Source: Rubripirellula amarantea
GTDB lineage: Bacteria; Planctomycetota; Planctomycetia; Pirellulales; Pirellulaceae
Direction of reading: 5' to 3'
Assembly: GCF_007859865.1 (NCBI RefSeq)
Contig: NZ_SJPI01000004.1
Location: 62,001 to 126,000, forward strand
Length of the DNA stretch: 64,000 nt
Shown here one piece after another: positions 54,298-63,099 of the stretch. The translations under genes were made by a program, and so were the position numbers. How positions within the stretch are numbered: position 1 is the first letter of the stretch; each line of letters begins with the position of its first letter. The notes beneath the pieces were generated by a model. The model searched no databases and was not told where the DNA came from. It saw only the letters and a list, made by a program, of their open reading frames with translations.

Positions 54298-55305
54298 ATG
54301 TCGCTTCCTGTACTCAAAGCTGCCGACTTCGCTTCCGACCAAGATGTTCGATGGTGCCCTGGATGTGGAGACTACTCCATCTTGGCTCAGATGAAGAAGG
54401 TCTTGCCGGAACTCGGCGTGCCTCGCGAAAAGATCGTGTTCGTTAGCGGCATCGGTTGCAGCAGCCGCTTTCCGTACTACATGAACACGTATGGAATGCA
54501 TAGCATCCATGGACGTGCCCCCGGGTTTGCCACGGGCCTGAAATCCACACGTCCCGATTTGATGGTTTGGGTCATTACCGGTGACGGAGACGCGTTGTCG
54601 ATCGGTGGCAACCACTTCATCCATGTGCTGCGACGAAACCTGGACGTTAACATCGTCCTGTTCAATAACCGCATCTATGGCTTGACCAAAGGTCAGTACA
54701 GCCCCACCAGCACCGAAGGGCAGATCACCAAGAGCACGCCCATGGGTTCGATCGACCACCCGCTAAGCCCGTTGTCAGTAGCCCTTGCTGCCGAAGCAAC
54801 GTTCGTTGCACGAAGCGTTGATGCCCACGTCAAGCACCTCGGCGAAATGCTCACTCGTGCTGCTGCTCACAAGGGAACGTCGTTGCTTGAGGTCTACCAA
54901 AACTGCAACGTGTTCAACGATGGCGCGATGGCCTACGCGCAAGAAAAGAAACAACGTGACGACAACGTGATCGAACTCGAACACGGCAAGCCGCTTGTCT
55001 TCGCCAAAGGCACCAAGGGCGTTCGCTTGGTTGGCAGTGGCCTCGAAGTTGTCAACACAGCCGACGTTGCCGTTGATGATTTGTTGATTCACGATGAAAA
55101 GGCTCACAACCCGTCCATCCAGATGATGCTTGCTCGAATGTCATACCCCGAGATGCCCGAGCCGATCGGCGTGCTTCGATGCGTCGAAGGCGTCCCGACG
55201 TACGACGATCAAATCAACGCTCAGGTTGACCTCGCGAGAGAAAAGCGTGGCGAAGGCGATCTTGATAAACTATTTACCTCGGGTGACACCTGGGTCGTCA
55301 GCTAA
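54298..55305 (+). CDS. korB: 2-oxoacid:ferredoxin oxidoreductase, beta subunit
   Basis: A 335-residue TPP-binding subunit. The cluster-ligating cysteines start at WCPGCG (20, 23), and the TPP/Mg motif is GDGDALSIGGNH with the following NNRIYGLTKGQ near 120. GCSSRFPYYMNTYG is the KorB-type signature. There is no attached ferredoxin domain, so an outside ferredoxin must accept electrons. The C-terminus (TWVVS-stop) is the first unit of a four-copy 15-base tandem repeat. Confidence 0.94.
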   Translation: MSLPVLKAADFASDQDVRWCPGCGDYSILAQMKKVLPELGVPREKIVFVSGIGCSSRFPYYMNTYGMHSIHGRAPGFATGLKSTRPDLMVWVITGDGDALSIGGNHFIHVLRRNLDVNIVLFNNRIYGLTKGQYSPTSTEGQITKSTPMGSIDHPLSPLSVALAAEATFVARSVDAHVKHLGEMLTRAAAHKGTSLLEVYQNCNVFNDGAMAYAQEKKQRDDNVIELEHGKPLVFAKGTKGVRLVGSGLEVVNTADVAVDDLLIHDEKAHNPSIQMMLARMSYPEMPEPIGVLRCVEGVPTYDDQINAQVDLAREKRGEGDLDKLFTSGDTWVVS

Positions 55306-55350
55306 TGGGTCGTCAGCTAATGGGTCGTCAGCTAAAGGGTCGCTAGATAA
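55291..55350 (+). repeat. 15-bp tandem repeat that includes the korB stop codon, four copies
   Basis: Three identical units TGGGTCGTCAGCTAA start at 55291, 55306 and 55321, and a diverged fourth starts at 55336. Each of the four ends in TAA, in frame with korB. The first unit codes the true C-terminus Trp-Val-Val-Ser-stop. Confidence 0.97.
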
Positions 55351-55516
55351 GACACTCATTGCGAAGACTACCAAACGCAGATTGAAATGGTGAACCTGCG
55401 ATAGCGACTCAAGGCAAACCAAATGCGGCAACTCAAACGCGGCAACTCAACACCTGCGTCTGATGCACGATCAATAACACCGAACTTCACGATTCACATC
55501 TTCAAAGGAATTGACC

Positions 55517-56458
55517 ATGCCACGTGGAAAGTTTTACAGCGACGCAACGAAGGCCATCGGCGATACCCCGATGATCCAAATTAATCGTTTGGTGCCATCG
55601 GGCGGCGCGACTGTGTTCGCGAAGTGCGAGTTCTTTCAGCCACTCAACAGCGTGAAAGATCGTATCGGTGTGGCCATGATCGAAGCGGGCGAACGCGACG
55701 GCAAGATCACCAAAGGCACCCACATCGTTGAACCTACCAGCGGCAATACTGGAATTGCGCTCGCATTTGTTTGCGCAGCGAAGGGTTACAAGCTCACCCT
55801 GACGATGCCCGAATCCATGTCGGTTGAACGCCGAGCACTGCTACGTGCGATGGGTGCCGAACTTGTGCTCACGCCCGCAGGCGAAGGCATGAAGGGAGCC
55901 ATCAATACAGCCGCTGAAATCGTTGCGAAGGATTCCAGTGCCTTCATGCCGCAGCAGTTTGAAAACCCAGCCAACCCTGCGATCCACGAATCAACCACCG
56001 GTCCTGAAATTTGGGCCGACAGCGGCAATGACATCGACGCGATCGTTGCCGGCGTAGGAACCGGCGGAACGATCACGGGTGTTTCGCGGTTCCTGAAGTC
56101 CAAGAACCCAAACTTCAAAGCCTTTGCTGTTGAACCCAAACATTCACCTGTGATCAGCGGCGGAGACCCAGGCAAGCACCGCATTCAAGGCATTGGAGCT
56201 GGGTTCATCCCCAAGAACCTTGACACTTCGATCATCGACGACGTCGTACAAGTCGACGACGAGGACGCGTTTGAATGGGGTCGACGATTGGCCAAGGAAG
56301 AAGGAATTGTTGGCGGCATTAGCAGCGGTGCAAACATGTGGGCAGCCGCCCAAGTTGCTGCTCGGCCCGACATGAAGGGTAAACGGATCGTCACGATCAT
56401 GTGCAGCCTAGGCGAGCGTTATCTGAGCACGCCGTTGTTCGGCGACCTAGGTCTCTAG
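55517..56458 (+). CDS. cysK: Cysteine synthase A (O-acetylserine sulfhydrylase)
   Basis: A 313-residue PLP enzyme making cysteine from O-acetylserine and sulfide. The PLP lysine is Lys47 (PLNSVKDRIG), with TSGNTGIA near 75 and the phosphate-binding GTGGTITG near 178. AAAGGA at 55504-55509 is 7 bases before the ATG at 55517, which sets the start; a TTG two codons earlier is rejected. It has the length of CysK rather than CysM. No Cys-regulon neighbour is present. Confidence 0.95.
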   Translation: MPRGKFYSDATKAIGDTPMIQINRLVPSGGATVFAKCEFFQPLNSVKDRIGVAMIEAGERDGKITKGTHIVEPTSGNTGIALAFVCAAKGYKLTLTMPESMSVERRALLRAMGAELVLTPAGEGMKGAINTAAEIVAKDSSAFMPQQFENPANPAIHESTTGPEIWADSGNDIDAIVAGVGTGGTITGVSRFLKSKNPNFKAFAVEPKHSPVISGGDPGKHRIQGIGAGFIPKNLDTSIIDDVVQVDDEDAFEWGRRLAKEEGIVGGISSGANMWAAAQVAARPDMKGKRIVTIMCSLGERYLSTPLFGDLGL

Positions 56459-56486
56459 GCCGCTTTCGAACCAATGATTATCCGAT

Positions 56487-56572
56487 GGCCGGGCGAGCGG
56501 AAATCCGCTGCGTTTGGCCGATGAGCCTCGCTCGAGAAGCGTGAAGCACGCGCGAAAGCAACCTGCCCGGCC
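56487..56572. terminator. Branched inverted-repeat element between convergent genes
   Basis: An outer 8-base stem GGCCGGGC (56487-56494) / GCCCGGCC (56565-56572) encloses two hairpins: AGCGG-AAAT-CCGCT (56496-56509) and GCGTG-AAG-CACGC (56539-56551). It fills the 116-base gap between cysK and the convergent TPR gene. No T-run follows on either side, so it is probably a structured transcript end rather than a classical intrinsic terminator. Confidence 0.6.
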
Positions 56573-56574
56573 GG

Positions 56575-57945
56575 TTATCGTTTCATCAACTCGCCAATCA
56601 GCGTGTCCGTATCAGGGTCTATTTCTAAACCGAGCAACTTGTTCTTCAAGCCGTTTCGTACCGCGTCAGCCTTAGCGTATTCCTGCTGGTCGTCATAAAG
56701 GGAAGCGAGTGTTTCAAGAAGCGGTTCATAGTTCGCCATCACCGTTCGCGCCGCTTCCAATTCCGTTATCGCTTCTTCTACGCGACCGAGCTTGGCCAGC
56801 ACTTGCCCCCGAGTTTCGCGATACATCAAATTCTGCGGTGCTAGTTCAATCAGACGGTCGGCATGGGCGAGCGCTCGCTCAAGCTCCGGAGGCTCAGCAT
56901 TCGCTAGGTAAGAAGCCAGATTGTTTAGAATTTCTGGTCGCTCGAGTTCAACTTCGTTTTCGAGTACGTCTTCGAGAAGCTCGATGGCGTCACCGACCTT
57001 TCCTTGTGAATGCATGTGAGCCGCTCGAATTAGCTCAACGGTGCCACCGGACGAATGAGTGATGATCGCATCTTTTACCCACCGCTTCAACTCGCTAGCC
57101 TGTACCCAGTCGCCAAGACTCAGTTCGTAAACGTTACTCCAGATCAGTAGCGAACCAGGCTCTTGATCAAACATCGTTCGTAACGAAGTGGCAACCCGCG
57201 GGTCCTCTGGATTGACACGATGCCAATGGCGAATTTGAGCGAGCTTGATGTTCGTTCTTGTCGTGGAAATTGTAGGACCGCCCTCCAATTCCAGTGCATC
57301 CAGCGCCGCCAACGCTTCATCGTAACGTTCCAGCAGGGTATAGGCCTGGGCTAGCCCGATGGTCGCTGATTCGTTCGATTTCGAATCACTGAGTTGTTGC
57401 CGGTAATGCTGCACGGCCTGATTGCCGACCTCCACGGCCTCATCGGATTGACCGTCTAGCAACAGCGTTCGCGCGAACGTCAGTAGCAAGCCCGGCTGGT
57501 CGTGAACCGCAGGTCGTAGTCGCTCGATCGCCGCTGCCAAATCCTTGCGTGCCAGGTGCATCAGCCCTAGAACAGCTTGAGCGGACTCATCACCGGCATC
57601 GGCGACGATCGTCAGGTTCTCAATTAAGATTCGTTGCTGCTGGACCGTTCCCGATTGGTAGCCCTCGTCCAACATCCGATCGACAAGATAGCGCTGCGCA
57701 GGCAAGTACGGAGGCCGACCCATCGCTAGACGTCGGATGGACGCCAAGGAGTTTTGAACATCTCTTTCTGGCGTTGAGTCATTTTCAATCAGAGCGAGTG
57801 CTGACTCAAACAACTTTTCTCGACGATCAACCTGTGGTTCAACCACGTCGGCCGTGGTGGAAACGTCGTCAGTGACACGTTCACCACAGCCAGTCGCGAG
57901 AACAAGCAATAGTGGAAAAAGAACAATCCTGGCGTGAAATTTCAT
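56575..57945 (-). CDS. TPR-repeat lipoprotein
   Basis: A 456-residue protein. A lipobox (LATGC, Cys20) marks it as a lipoprotein. The rest is alpha-helical with tetratricopeptide-like repeats (YDEALAALDALE, PELERALAHADRLIELAPQN, RVEEAITELEAA). Such proteins act as periplasmic scaffolds; the partner is unknown. It converges on cysK. Confidence 0.85.
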   Translation of the reverse strand: MKFHARIVLFPLLLVLATGCGERVTDDVSTTADVVEPQVDRREKLFESALALIENDSTPERDVQNSLASIRRLAMGRPPYLPAQRYLVDRMLDEGYQSGTVQQQRILIENLTIVADAGDESAQAVLGLMHLARKDLAAAIERLRPAVHDQPGLLLTFARTLLLDGQSDEAVEVGNQAVQHYRQQLSDSKSNESATIGLAQAYTLLERYDEALAALDALELEGGPTISTTRTNIKLAQIRHWHRVNPEDPRVATSLRTMFDQEPGSLLIWSNVYELSLGDWVQASELKRWVKDAIITHSSGGTVELIRAAHMHSQGKVGDAIELLEDVLENEVELERPEILNNLASYLANAEPPELERALAHADRLIELAPQNLMYRETRGQVLAKLGRVEEAITELEAARTVMANYEPLLETLASLYDDQQEYAKADAVRNGLKNKLLGLEIDPDTDTLIGELMKR

Positions 57946-58102
57946 CCCGTCATTCTACAAGGCCAGTCGTTGGTGATTCTGGTGTTTTGGCACCAGAAAA
58001 TTTCTTGGCGAGCAATCGAGATAAAATCCGTTGCGCAGAGGCCAAAGAGGTCTTGTCGTCGACAGCTTCGGTTCTATAATCTGCGACTTACCTGACCAAT
58101 CA

Positions 58103-58175
58103 GCGGCTGTAGCTCAGTTGGTAGAGCATCACGTTGCCAACGTGATTGTCGTCGGTTCGAATCCGATCAGCCGCT
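58103..58175 (+). tRNA. tRNA-Gly (anticodon GCC)
   Basis: A full cloverleaf folds. The 7-bp acceptor stem is GCGGCTG/CAGCCGC. The D-arm is GCTCAGTTGGTAGAGC, the anticodon arm TCACG-TTGCCAA-CGTGA has GCC at 58136-58138, and the T-arm is GTCGG-TTCGAAT-CCGAT. CCA is not encoded. It stands between the TPR and FabH-like genes. Confidence 0.97.
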
Positions 58176-58221
58176 CTTTCTAGTCTTTTGGCCACCACGG
58201 CACCTTTGCTCTGGATCCCTC

Positions 58222-59262
58222 GTGCCTGAACCCGTCGTGCCCGAACTCGTGGCGCCAACCAACCGCCGCGGAAAGCACGCCAATCTTGGCCCTATCGCCG
58301 TTCACCTTCCCGAACGGATCGAGTCCAACGACGAATTGCAAAAGCAGTTCCCTCGTTGGGATCTGAGTCTGATCGAAGAGAAGACCGGAATTTCTCAACG
58401 TCACATTGCTAAGCCAGACGAGACGGCAAGTGACTTGGCCGTGAAGGCGGCTGAAAAGTTGTTCGCCGAATCAGACATCGATCGCGACAGCATCGACTTC
58501 TTGCTGTTGTGCACGCAAACACCTGATTACCCACTGCCGACAACAAGCTGCCTGATTCAAGATCGGTTGGGACTTTCCACTCGATGCGGTGCTTTGGATT
58601 TCAATCTGGGTTGCAGCGGTTTTGTTTACGGACTTGCTGTGGCCGATGGCTTAATCCAAAGCGGGGTGGCGAAGAACGTGCTGTTGCTCACGGCGGAAAC
58701 GTACAGCAAGTACATTGACGATGACGATCGCAGCTTACGAACCATCTTTGGCGACGGGGCGGCCGCGACACTCATAACGGCCGGTGACGAACCAACTTTG
58801 TGGGGCTTCCAATTTGGCAGCGATGGCAGCGGCGGCGACATGCTTGTCGTCGGCGATGGAGGAGCCAGACCGGCGACCGACGCAATCCAACCTCGCCATC
58901 GAAAGCGATGGAAGAGCCGTTTGTACATGGATGGCCCCAGCTTGATCAACTTCACCGTGGAAGCAATTCCTCGCCTGGTCGACGAAATTCTGGAAACCAA
59001 TGGACTAACCGACGCCGAGATCGACAAGTATCTGATGCACCAGGCCACCTGGAAAATGCTGGATCAGCTTCGAACGCGGATGGGCGTGGCAGAAGACCGG
59101 CTGCCAATTGACATGGCCGATATCGGCAATACCGTCTCTTGCACGCTGCCAATCTTGATCCAAAGATTGCGAAGTCGCGGCGAATTGGCGGACGGAACGA
59201 CGCAAATGCTGGTGGGATTTGGCGTTGGGTTGTCTTGGGCGGGATGCCTCTGGAAGGTTTGA
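58222..59262 (+). CDS. 3-oxoacyl-ACP synthase III (FabH-like)
   Basis: A 346-residue thiolase-fold ketosynthase. The Cys-His-Asn triad is present: Cys131 (NLGCSGF), His273 (MHQATW) and Asn303 (IGNTVS). It should start a fatty-acid or related acyl chain from acyl-CoA and malonyl-ACP. The length exceeds FabH because of an N-terminal extension that contains a 15-base direct repeat coding VPEPV/VPELV. The start is uncertain: GTG at 58222 or a later GTG. It follows the tRNA by 46 bases. Several FabH paralogues are usual in planctomycetes, so a non-housekeeping role is possible. Confidence 0.87.
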   Translation: MPEPVVPELVAPTNRRGKHANLGPIAVHLPERIESNDELQKQFPRWDLSLIEEKTGISQRHIAKPDETASDLAVKAAEKLFAESDIDRDSIDFLLLCTQTPDYPLPTTSCLIQDRLGLSTRCGALDFNLGCSGFVYGLAVADGLIQSGVAKNVLLLTAETYSKYIDDDDRSLRTIFGDGAAATLITAGDEPTLWGFQFGSDGSGGDMLVVGDGGARPATDAIQPRHRKRWKSRLYMDGPSLINFTVEAIPRLVDEILETNGLTDAEIDKYLMHQATWKMLDQLRTRMGVAEDRLPIDMADIGNTVSCTLPILIQRLRSRGELADGTTQMLVGFGVGLSWAGCLWKV

Positions 59263-59384
59263 CGCAATGGGGCGGCTAGGCCTCGATCAAATTTTTAGTA
59301 GCGTCACAAGGCTCTCAATCACCTATACTCAAGGAATCGTGATTGAACTTCCGTCCCCCCTCTTTTTGTCGGAGCCACCTAGCC

Positions 59385-60053
59385 ATGAACAATAATCTCA
59401 CCGGTCGATTGCTCATCGCTTCTCCACATCTGAGTGACGGAAATTTTTTACGTAGCGTAATTTTTATGATCCGGCACGACGTCGAAGGCGCCTTCGGGTT
59501 GACCATCAACCGTCCAACCTCGCGTCGCTTCCGAGACCTAGTCGATTCAAGTTCCGTTGACGGAAAGCCTCGCGAAGACGATTTCATCTTCCGCGGGGGC
59601 CCGGTCGATGGCCCGCTTCTTGCCCTACACGATCTTGCTGGTGTGGGCGAACCATGTGGTCCGTATGACCCGTCGCATGAACCGACTTCCCAAAACAACG
59701 CGATGCATGGATCTAAGTTCACGGTGCTGCCTTCGCCCTCGGATGCTTGGGGTGCGATGTCGATTGAACTAGGCAATCCACCCGCTTGGATCACCGGCGA
59801 CGATGACCACTTGCGAATTTTGCTTCGTCGCAGCGACGCGCGAGTCCGTTATGTGGCTCACTACGCGGGGTGGGGACCGGGCCAACTTGACGAAGAACTT
59901 AGAGTCGGCGGCTGGCTTGCCGGCGATGCCGATCCCGATTTGATCTTCGGAAACGCGGATGATGTTTGGGAGAAAGCCGTTAAGCAATGCGGGCAGCAAG
60001 TGCTGAGTGAAATTGCACCAGGCGTTGCCTTTGGTGACCCTAGTTTGAACTAA
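59385..60053 (+). CDS. YqgE/AlgH-family protein
   Basis: A 222-residue protein of the UPF0301 (YqgE/AlgH) family. LTGRLLIASPHLSDGNFLRSVIFM at the N-terminus, FGLTINRPTS near 42 and the GGPVDGP segment near 78 are diagnostic. The family is widely conserved; function is not clearly established. The start at 59385 is the ATG that begins the family sequence; an earlier GTG would add 14 residues. Confidence 0.93.
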   Translation: MNNNLTGRLLIASPHLSDGNFLRSVIFMIRHDVEGAFGLTINRPTSRRFRDLVDSSSVDGKPREDDFIFRGGPVDGPLLALHDLAGVGEPCGPYDPSHEPTSQNNAMHGSKFTVLPSPSDAWGAMSIELGNPPAWITGDDDHLRILLRRSDARVRYVAHYAGWGPGQLDEELRVGGWLAGDADPDLIFGNADDVWEKAVKQCGQQVLSEIAPGVAFGDPSLN

Positions 60054-60163
60054 CACTTTTCGAATAATTCGCTAGACTTGACGTTTGATTTTTGATCATC
60101 GTCGTTGGTTGTTCCGCATCAAAGGCTGGAATGACACTCTCTTTTTTCTAGCAAGGTGTATCG

Positions 60164-60937
60164 ATGCGAAGGTTCGTGATTGGTGACATTCACGGATGCG
60201 ATAAAGCGCTGCGAACAATCATCGATACGATCGCTCCCAATCCCTCCGACGAAATCATCTTTCTTGGCGACTACATCGATCGTGGCCCCAATTCCAAAGG
60301 GGTGATTGAACAGCTACTGAAGCTCACGAGCGAATGCCAAGTGATCACGTTGCGTGGCAATCATGAAATCATGCTTCAAGGCGTGGCCCTGCATGGTCTC
60401 GACGAACAATTGTGGTTAGCCAACGGAGGTCGGGCGACGCTTACCAGCTACGGTGGAAAAATTGCCAAGATCCCTGATTCGCATATGGATTTTTTTCATG
60501 GCTTGCGAGCGTATCATGAAACTGGCGAATCCATCTTCGTGCATGCTGGGTATGATCACTCGCTCGAAATGCATCGACAACCCGAGATGAACACCTATTG
60601 GATGCACCTAGCATTCCCGTTTCCGCCGCCTCACGTCAGCGGAAAACGAGTGTATGTGGGTCACTCGCCACAAGGTTCTGGCGACATCCTTGATTTGGGT
60701 CACCTAGTTTGCCTGGACACTTATTGCTTCGGTGGGGGATATCTAACCGCGTTCAACCTCGACACTCTTGACTGCATTCAAGCGGACCGGCACGGGCACT
60801 TGCGAAGAGCGCCGTTTGCAATCGTCGGGGATGGCATCAAGCGGCTGGCGTCTCGCCTTGGAGCAACGTATCGGAAATTCAGCAAAGACAAGACGGAACC
60901 AGACGACGATCCGACGCCTGATGCTAAGGAAAGCTAG
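60164..60937 (+). CDS. PPP-family metallophosphoesterase
   Basis: A 257-residue phosphatase. The metal-binding motifs GDIHG at 7-11, GDYIDRG at 35-41 and RGNHE near 65-69 are intact. The fold is that of bacterial Ser/Thr protein phosphatases of the PPP family or of Ap4A hydrolase-related enzymes. A C-terminal helical tail is Lys/Asp-rich. The substrate is not evident. Confidence 0.9.
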   Translation: MRRFVIGDIHGCDKALRTIIDTIAPNPSDEIIFLGDYIDRGPNSKGVIEQLLKLTSECQVITLRGNHEIMLQGVALHGLDEQLWLANGGRATLTSYGGKIAKIPDSHMDFFHGLRAYHETGESIFVHAGYDHSLEMHRQPEMNTYWMHLAFPFPPPHVSGKRVYVGHSPQGSGDILDLGHLVCLDTYCFGGGYLTAFNLDTLDCIQADRHGHLRRAPFAIVGDGIKRLASRLGATYRKFSKDKTEPDDDPTPDAKES

Positions 60938-60943
60938 TCAAAG

Positions 60944-62026
60944 TTACTCGGCGAGCAATATCTCGATTGTGTCTCTCATTTGCTGTTCACCCGGTGTGCC
61001 GTTCCAGTTCAACTCACCTTGCCACCATCGCCGCAAAAAGCCTTCCTTGTCGATCAAATAAACCGTCGGCCACATCGTATTGTGCCAGGCTTTCCAGTTC
61101 GAACTCTCCGCATCCAGCATGGTAGGAAATTCAAACCCATCGTTCTTCACCGCTGCGGAAACCTTTTCTAGTCGTCGTTCCGCCGGAGTCTCCGGCGTCT
61201 GAATCCCGATCACGACCAAACCGTCATCTTCGTAATCTTTGTGCCATGCTTTGTAGTGCGGAAAATTGCGTTGACAGTTGATGCATTGAAACGCGTAAAA
61301 ATGAACAGCCACGACTTTGCCCCTTAATTCGGACAAGGTCAACGGTCCCCCCTGTATCCAGGTCACACCATCGTCTTCAAGTTCTGGTGCTAGAGGGTAC
61401 ATTCGCTTGATCTTGCCAAAGTCAAAAGGTTTACCCGTTAGCTTACTTAGCATCGCTCGTTGGTTCTCATTGAGCGTCGCCACCATGTGAGTTCGCTCTT
61501 CTTTCTGCAACGCCTCGACACGCTTGCCTGCGGCACGGTTGTCAATCTTGCCATCGAACACCTCTTTCTGAACAGCAGCCGCTTCCGTTTCCGTTTTCGC
61601 AGCCGCTTCGTTGAAACGACTCAGTTGGTCGTCGCTGATGTCCAACTCGTCGACGACATCCTGGCGAAGCACCATCCGAGTTCCCAAGGCCTGACGTTCG
61701 AGTTGCCGTAATCGGTTTGACTGTTGTGGAGTCAACGTATCAGCCAACCGCGATCTCAATGCGTCAGTAAGTTCGTTAATGACTCGCGTTTGCTCAGCGG
61801 GCTGCAAGTTCCGTGCACGAAACCACGGACCATCAATTTCGGGCAACTGGCCAAGCACCGTTCCAACCTGATCCGACGACAACGACAATTCTTCGTGTAT
61901 CGCGGTATCGCGAATCATTTGAAGCAGCACAGGCTGCAATTGGACCTTGTCGACAGCCAAGGCGTCCGAACAGCTAACAACGCTAAAGAGAAGGCAAGTA
62001 AGACTGCCCAGTATGCTTCGAGGCAT
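60944..62026 (-). CDS. Secreted thioredoxin-like protein (TlpA/AhpC type)
   Basis: A 360-residue exported protein. A signal peptide ends near ALAVD (residue ~24). A helical region (~28-200) with repeated polar heptads follows. The last 160 residues form a TlpA-like thioredoxin domain with CINC (Cys248, Cys251) in VHFYAFQCINCQRNF and the cis-Pro motif MWPTVYLID. Disulfide exchange in the periplasm is inferred. It converges on the phosphatase gene, 6 bases between stops. Confidence 0.87.
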   Translation of the reverse strand: MPRSILGSLTCLLFSVVSCSDALAVDKVQLQPVLLQMIRDTAIHEELSLSSDQVGTVLGQLPEIDGPWFRARNLQPAEQTRVINELTDALRSRLADTLTPQQSNRLRQLERQALGTRMVLRQDVVDELDISDDQLSRFNEAAAKTETEAAAVQKEVFDGKIDNRAAGKRVEALQKEERTHMVATLNENQRAMLSKLTGKPFDFGKIKRMYPLAPELEDDGVTWIQGGPLTLSELRGKVVAVHFYAFQCINCQRNFPHYKAWHKDYEDDGLVVIGIQTPETPAERRLEKVSAAVKNDGFEFPTMLDAESSNWKAWHNTMWPTVYLIDKEGFLRRWWQGELNWNGTPGEQQMRDTIEILLAE

Positions 62027-62277
62027 TCAATTCCACCCTTCATCGAAAGTTTTATCGGAGATCACGCTCGTGGACTGGGATGACCGATTGGGATGGCTAT
62101 CCGCCAAGATCGCAAGTCACCCAAGATTTCGAGTTCCCAACCACGGCGTATCAGGAACCAAGCTCACTTAATTTAGTGTATCCGATCTCATTGGCCTCGC
62201 GATTTCACTACAATCGAAGCACTCAATTAACCTGATCTATCACCAAACATTCATCATCAAGAACCGAAACGAAGAAC

Positions 62278-62997
62278 ATGAAAATTGCTATTCTTACCAG
62301 CATCTTATTTCTCGGCATCGTGATTGGCATGGCTCCACTTCCTGCATTGGCACAAGATGAATCTGAGCGTGTGCTCCGTCACGCCGTATTCTTCAAGTTC
62401 AAAGAAACTTCCAGCGAAAAAGATATTCAATCAGTCGTCGATGCGTTCGTTGCTCTACCGACCAAGATTGATTCGATTGTTAATTTCCAATGGGGAACAA
62501 ACAACAGTCCCGAAGGTCTCGATGATGGATTCACTCACGCGTTCCTGCTAACGTTCAACGACGAAAGCGGACGAGAAGAATACCTCCCTCATCCAGCGCA
62601 CAAAGAATTCGGCAACGTCCTTCGCCCTCACATGGCCGACGTTTTTGTCGTCGATTACTGGGGAAGCAAGTCAACCGAGGACCTTCAAGGCGAGATCAAG
62701 CACGCCGTGTTCTTCAAGTTCAAAGACGACGCATCGAGCGAAGCCGTGAAGAACGTCGAAGATGCCTTTGCGGCGTTGCCGTCAAAGATCGATACGATCA
62801 AGGCATTTGAGTGGGGAACGAACAATAGCCCGGAAACTCATGACGATGGATTCACCCATTGCTTCATGGTTACGTTTGCCGACGACGACGGTCGCAAAGT
62901 CTACCTGCCTCACCCCGATCACCAAGCGTTCGTGAAGGTACTCGGCCCTGTACTCGACAAGGTCCGCGTCATTGACTTTCAAGTAACGCCTAAGTAA
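62278..62997 (+). CDS. Secreted protein with two Dabb domains
   Basis: A 239-residue exported protein (signal peptide MKIAILTSILFLGIVIG to about ALAQD). Two ~100-residue stress-responsive Dabb-type alpha/beta-barrel domains follow head to tail, each with HAVFFKFK, FxWGTNNSPE, DDGFTH and YLPHPxHxxF. They are alike at DNA level too (for example GGATTCAC in both), so the gene arose by an internal duplication. Function is unknown; related proteins are dimeric. A 19-base tandem repeat starts 7 bases after the stop. Confidence 0.9.
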   Translation: MKIAILTSILFLGIVIGMAPLPALAQDESERVLRHAVFFKFKETSSEKDIQSVVDAFVALPTKIDSIVNFQWGTNNSPEGLDDGFTHAFLLTFNDESGREEYLPHPAHKEFGNVLRPHMADVFVVDYWGSKSTEDLQGEIKHAVFFKFKDDASSEAVKNVEDAFAALPSKIDTIKAFEWGTNNSPETHDDGFTHCFMVTFADDDGRKVYLPHPDHQAFVKVLGPVLDKVRVIDFQVTPK

Positions 62998-63004
62998 TTC
63001 GTCG

Positions 63005-63061
63005 TCGATCCATGAATGCACTCTCGATCCATGAATGCACTCTCGGGCCTTGAATGCACTC
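63005..63061 (+). repeat. 19-bp tandem repeat after the Dabb gene stop, three copies
   Basis: Units start at 63005, 63024 and 63043: two identical TCGATCCATGAATGCACTC copies and a third with four changes. It begins 7 bases after the Dabb stop codon and ends 38 bases before the convergent glycine-zipper gene stop. Confidence 0.96.
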
Positions 63062-63099
63062 TCGTGCAGTATCCCGTCGAGAATGGATCAAATCGCGTT

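Noticed and set aside
34263-63061. CRISPR array
   Set aside because: The tandem arrays have no spacers, units are 13-20 bp and differ between loci, and no cas gene is present.
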